DNA from: Heliobacteriaceae bacterium
GTDB lineage: Bacteria; Bacillota; Desulfitobacteriia; Heliobacteriales; Heliobacteriaceae
Length of the DNA: 64,000 nt
Assembly: GCA_028707535.1 (NCBI GenBank)
Contig: JAQWAU010000006.1
Span: forward strand, 1-64,000
Direction of reading: 5' to 3'
Shown: positions 60,459-64,000 of the stretch, piece by piece
Layout of the letters: the number at the start of each line of letters is the position of its first letter
Numbering within the stretch: position 1 is the first letter of the stretch
The notes under the pieces: model-generated
Databases searched by the model: none
Told to the model about the DNA's origin: nothing
Seen by the model: only the letters and a program-made list of their open reading frames with translations
Made by a program: the position numbers and the translations under genes

Positions 60459-61217
60459 TCAATCCTCAAACCGCTGGGAACAGTGCTGCAGGAGACTCCG
60501 GATCCGGGTACAGGTTTCGTAAAAGGCAGCCTGCCCCCGGTAACCGGTGGTGGACAACTGGTTTTCCACCGTACCAATCAAGGTCAATGGCGGCCCGTCC
60601 AGAACCAGAATCCGGTGCCCCAGAAAAGCCGCTTCCTCAATATTATGGGTGACCAAAACTATCGTCAATTGGTCCCGCCCGGCAATTTCCAAGGTCAAGT
60701 TCTGCAGTGATTCCCGGGTTAAAGCATCCAAAGAAGAAAACGGTTCATCCATCAATAACAGGTCCGGTTCCGTTGCCAGGGCCCGGCCCACCGCCACCCG
60801 CTGCCGTTGCCCCCCGGACAACTGCCCGGGGTAACGCTGCTCCAACCCGCTTAAGCCTAACCGCTTGATTACCGGCTGTACCCGGCAAGCCGCTTCCCGT
60901 TTCCGCACCCCCTGCAAACAAAGCCCCAGGGCGATATTCTCCACCACCCTTTTCCAGGGAAACAGTCCGTAATCCTGCAGGATCAAGGAAGTATGCCGCC
61001 TGGGTCCGGAGATCTCCTGCCGATCAATCCTGATCAGCCCCTGATCCGCCCGGAGCAGACCGGCAATTACCAGCAGCAGGGTGCTCTTTCCACACCCCGA
61101 AGGTCCGATCAATACACAACGTTCTCCAGGCTTAACGGTCAAGCAAAAATCGGTCAATATCGGCACACTGGTTTCCGCATTACCGTAACTCTGGTAAACA
61201 TGCTGTAATTGAATCAT
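60459..61217 (-). CDS. ABC transporter ATP-binding protein (SsuB/TauB type)
   Basis: [55 protein letters not shown]. Confidence 0.95.
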   Translation of the reverse strand: MIQLQHVYQSYGNAETSVPILTDFCLTVKPGERCVLIGPSGCGKSTLLLVIAGLLRADQGLIRIDRQEISGPRRHTSLILQDYGLFPWKRVVENIALGLCLQGVRKREAACRVQPVIKRLGLSGLEQRYPGQLSGGQRQRVAVGRALATEPDLLLMDEPFSSLDALTRESLQNLTLEIAGRDQLTIVLVTHNIEEAAFLGHRILVLDGPPLTLIGTVENQLSTTGYRGQAAFYETCTRIRSLLQHCSQRFED

Positions 61218-62206
61218 GGGACCAGCGTAGGATCAACCAATTCTTCATAAGTGTATGCTTGGGACAGCAATTGCTTGGTCACCATCCAGTTCATGACCGC
61301 AGCCACATCCTCCCGGGATGGGGAGACCGGATGGGAAAACGTCGGTGATTGATAGGTATCCTGCACCGGCTCGGGAATATTGGCTTTTTGAATCACCAGT
61401 TGGCGGTACTTGGCCGGATTATTGGTCAAGGCTTGCCCGGCTTCATCGTACACCGCCACAATCGCCTTTACCCCTTCCCGGTTCCGTTCCACCGTATCCT
61501 GGCGAAAAACCAGCACGGTCTGGGAAATGTTGCGTTTAGTATCATCGGCAATTAACTTGGCCCCTTGTTTTTCCGCCAAGAAAGCCAATGGATCCGGCAG
61601 AACCGCCGCGGTAATCTGGTCGCTCATCAGCATTTGCAGGCGCACCGGGATCTTGGGAATAGCCAGTTTCTTGATTTCCGCCGCCTGTAATCCCGCTTCC
61701 CGCAAAAGGTTGTCCGCCACATACTCGATGATACTGCTTTCGGAAATAGCCACCGGTACGTTTTTTAAGTCTGTAACCGAAGTAACGGAAGACTTCGGGG
61801 AGGCCAGTAAAGCAAACCGCCCTTCCGCCGGGGTAACTCCCAACCCGACGGCGGCAATTTTCACCGGTGTACCGCTTTTCTGCAACAGGCCGACCGCAAC
61901 CAAATCAGCTACCTCACCATCAATCTGCCCGGCCTGTAAAGCGGCATCCCTTTCTTGAGCGGAAGCAAAAGGAACCAAGGTTACCGTCAGCCCTTTGGCT
62001 TGAAAAAGCCCTTCGCTCTCAGCAACATAAAAAGGCAGGTTGTCCTCAATCGGCAGGACCCCCAGTTTAACCGGTCCGGGTGCCGGTTCCGTTGCCTGGT
62101 CTTTAGGTTTATCGCCGTTACAGCCCACCAAGAGTACGGCCAGCAAAGTAATCAACCCGACCGCAACCAGATAACGCGCCCGCTTCAATATTTCGCTGTT
62201 GCGCAC
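61214..62206 (-). CDS. ABC transporter substrate-binding lipoprotein (SsuA/NMT1-like)
   Basis: Lipobox LVGCNG; KLGVLPIEDNLPFYVAESEGLFQAKGLTVTLVPFASAQERDAALQAGQIDGEVADL. Confidence 0.92.
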   Translation of the reverse strand: MRNSEILKRARYLVAVGLITLLAVLLVGCNGDKPKDQATEPAPGPVKLGVLPIEDNLPFYVAESEGLFQAKGLTVTLVPFASAQERDAALQAGQIDGEVADLVAVGLLQKSGTPVKIAAVGLGVTPAEGRFALLASPKSSVTSVTDLKNVPVAISESSIIEYVADNLLREAGLQAAEIKKLAIPKIPVRLQMLMSDQITAAVLPDPLAFLAEKQGAKLIADDTKRNISQTVLVFRQDTVERNREGVKAIVAVYDEAGQALTNNPAKYRQLVIQKANIPEPVQDTYQSPTFSHPVSPSREDVAAVMNWMVTKQLLSQAYTYEELVDPTLVP

Positions 62207-62363
62207 TTGTTGTCGCTCCTTCCTTTAATGGCAATGCTTTTTAAGTTTCGACACCAGCCCGGTAGATCCTGCCCCTACCAGCCAGTTTTGCCGCTTTCCG
62301 TCCTTTTGTTTCTACCGGTCACGTGGTATAATCTCCCCGGAATAGAACATAAGGAGACCAGGT

Positions 62364-62846
62364 ATGGCGACTTATTCAATCGGTATCGGCGAATACAAGG
62401 TATCCCTTAACCATCAGGACATTCTCCAAACCTTTGCCTTGGGATCATGTGTCGCCGTGGTGCTTTTGGCCGCCAATGCCCGGGCAGCAGGTTTGGCCCA
62501 TATCGTTTTGCCTGATTCCACGCTCTCCCCAACCCTGGCTAGACAACAACCCGGCCGGTTTGCCGACACCGGGATTGCTTGCTTACTAAAAGAGATGGAA
62601 ACCCGTGGTTGCCGCCGGGAAAAACTTACGGCCAAGATTACCGGTGGGGCAAATATCTTGAATGACAACGAAACCTTTAAGATCGGAAAACGAAACATTA
62701 TCGCCGTCAAAGAATGGTTAGCCAAAAACGGTATCCCCATTGCCGGCGCAGATATCGGTAAATCCCGGATCCGGTCGGTTATGGTTGAGGTAGGCACCGG
62801 GAAAGTGACCTTGTTTTCCGCCATCAAGGGAACGTGGACCCTTTAG
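62364..62846 (+). CDS. cheD: Chemoreceptor glutamine deamidase CheD
   Basis: LGSCVAVVLL, AGLAHIVLPDS (Cys/His catalytic), AKITGGANIL, IGKRNIIAVKEWLAKNGIPIAGADIGKSRIRSV. Confidence 0.95.
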   Translation: MATYSIGIGEYKVSLNHQDILQTFALGSCVAVVLLAANARAAGLAHIVLPDSTLSPTLARQQPGRFADTGIACLLKEMETRGCRREKLTAKITGGANILNDNETFKIGKRNIIAVKEWLAKNGIPIAGADIGKSRIRSVMVEVGTGKVTLFSAIKGTWTL

Positions 62847-62870
62847 ATAAAACTCAACGACTACGGCAAG

Positions 62871-62909
62871 AAGGCTGTCTTCCCGACAATAGGGAGCACA
62901 GCCTTTTTT
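62871..62909 (+). terminator. Rho-independent terminator of cheD
   Basis: aaggctgt...acagcctttttt. Confidence 0.75.
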
Positions 62910-62919
62910 GGTTTCCCCT

Positions 62920-64000
62920 TTATTCGGTGACCGCAAAATCCCTTATAGCCGGAGGCGAAAACGCCTTTCCGCCGACCAAAGCCCTGTAAACTCCCGGTGG
63001 TAATGTATACGGGCCAAGACGATAATACCCCTGAACATCCCAGGATACCTGATCCGCTAGAACCAACTGCCCTTCCGGTCCCTGCACACATAAAGCGACA
63101 TCTTGATTACCGGTATTGCCCCGGTTTGTTACCGGCTCGACCACCCCAAATACAAGCAACTGTTTACCCTGCAACTGCACTACCGGGTAGTTCAACTGTC
63201 CGCCCGGCACCTCACCGGATGAGCCGGTAGACCCGCCGCCACCGCCTCCGCCTCCACCACCGCTTCCGGCCCGGCGGACCGGCTTCCCGGCCGGCTTTTC
63301 CTTGCTTAAAACCTTAGTATAGGCGGCTTGGATTACATCCCGGGGAAACGGATCCGGTAAGACCGCATTACCCCAAAAAGCAACCCCTGCCGGCCAAGGT
63401 TCCGGCATTCCTGGTGGTAAGAAGTATAAAATCGGCCTTTTCGCCGCGATCAAGGCCAACCGCTCCTTAACCCAGTCCGTTACCCCTTGCCACACCTGTT
63501 TTTCCGCAGCAGTCATTGGCCCCGGTTTCACCGGCGGCTTTCCCGGACCAAGCACAGTCGTCGACCATCCCGCTGAAATGTCTACCTGACTTTCTCCCGC
63601 CTTAACGGTGCCCGTGCCGTAAATGACATTCGTGACTTCCCCGCCGGAACCTACTTCATTCATCCATAATACTCCCGAAACTGTCACCCGGCCCCATGGG
63701 GTTTCCACCACTGCCCCGCCCGGAAGCGCAAAGCCTGGTGCCGCCAGGACACCAAGCACCCGGCCGGTCTGAAGGAACAAATGTAGTTCATCAACAATCA
63801 CCCCTTCTTGCCAACCTTGCCACACCACCTGCCGGCCGGCCGCCTTTTTAAATCGCAGCACAGTATCGTTTTCCAGCCTTAAACCGGAACCATCCGCAAA
63901 AGTTAAACCTGCCCGCCCATCGGAACCGGTTTTGATCGTTGCCCCTGCTTCACAGGGGGTAGGTGCTTTTATCCGTACAAAATCCCACTTATCCGCCGGT
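62920..64000 (-). CDS. FecR-domain-containing protein with poly-Gly linker (5' end beyond window)
   Basis: Frame open to the right edge: KWDFVRIKAPTPCEAGATIKTGSDGRAGLTFADGSGLRLENDTVLRFKK... (FecR-like), then RRAGSGGGGGGGGGGSTGSSG and a C-terminal domain. Confidence 0.75.
   Translation of the reverse strand, partial: PADKWDFVRIKAPTPCEAGATIKTGSDGRAGLTFADGSGLRLENDTVLRFKKAAGRQVVWQGWQEGVIVDELHLFLQTGRVLGVLAAPGFALPGGAVVETPWGRVTVSGVLWMNEVGSGGEVTNVIYGTGTVKAGESQVDISAGWSTTVLGPGKPPVKPGPMTAAEKQVWQGVTDWVKERLALIAAKRPILYFLPPGMPEPWPAGVAFWGNAVLPDPFPRDVIQAAYTKVLSKEKPAGKPVRRAGSGGGGGGGGGGSTGSSGEVPGGQLNYPVVQLQGKQLLVFGVVEPVTNRGNTGNQDVALCVQGPEGQLVLADQVSWDVQGYYRLGPYTLPPGVYRALVGGKAFSPPAIRDFAVTE

Noticed and set aside
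62207-62340. Possible riboswitch upstream of the SsuA-like gene
   Set aside because: One short stem (GGTAG...CTACC) is visible but no known riboswitch core could be matched by eye; needs cmscan.

Overview
This is a contiguous 64 kb chromosomal window from a spore-forming Firmicute. The gene content looks clostridial or Peptococcaceae-like (SASP, YteA-type DksA, GerMN, DivIVA/SepF/YggT cluster, T-box ileS). Most genes lie on the minus strand. In coordinate order it carries: tRNA-Pro; rdgB-rph; a two-subunit fumarase; a 2-hydroxyacyl-CoA dehydratase-like protein with its activase (double-cubane-type pair); murI; a cell-wall amidase; a GT2/SMR-like/GT39 glycosylation cassette; a solitary SNF2 helicase; a cluster of small, probably spore-related proteins around a type-B-like RNase P RNA; a degenerate NtrC-type regulator next to a degenerate sensor-like protein; the complete pyr operon (pyrR-B-C-carA-carB-pyrK-pyrD); rluD/lspA; ileS-divIVA-yggT-proC-sepF-yggS; pstSCAB-phoU with phoPR; an SsuABC-like ABC transporter; cheD; and a FecR-domain protein cut by the right edge. 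I saw no CRISPR array, transposase, prophage or rRNA. The best candidates for new biology are: (1) a mutually exclusive hairpin switch with a 12-codon leader ORF between pyrR and pyrB; (2) the degenerate regulator/sensor pair; (3) a type-B-like RNase P RNA with a covaried P4 helix; (4) a family of roughly 34-aa transmembrane micropeptides and a tandem paralog pair of unknown function; (5) the DCCP-like pair. All calls come from reading the sequence. No database search was run.
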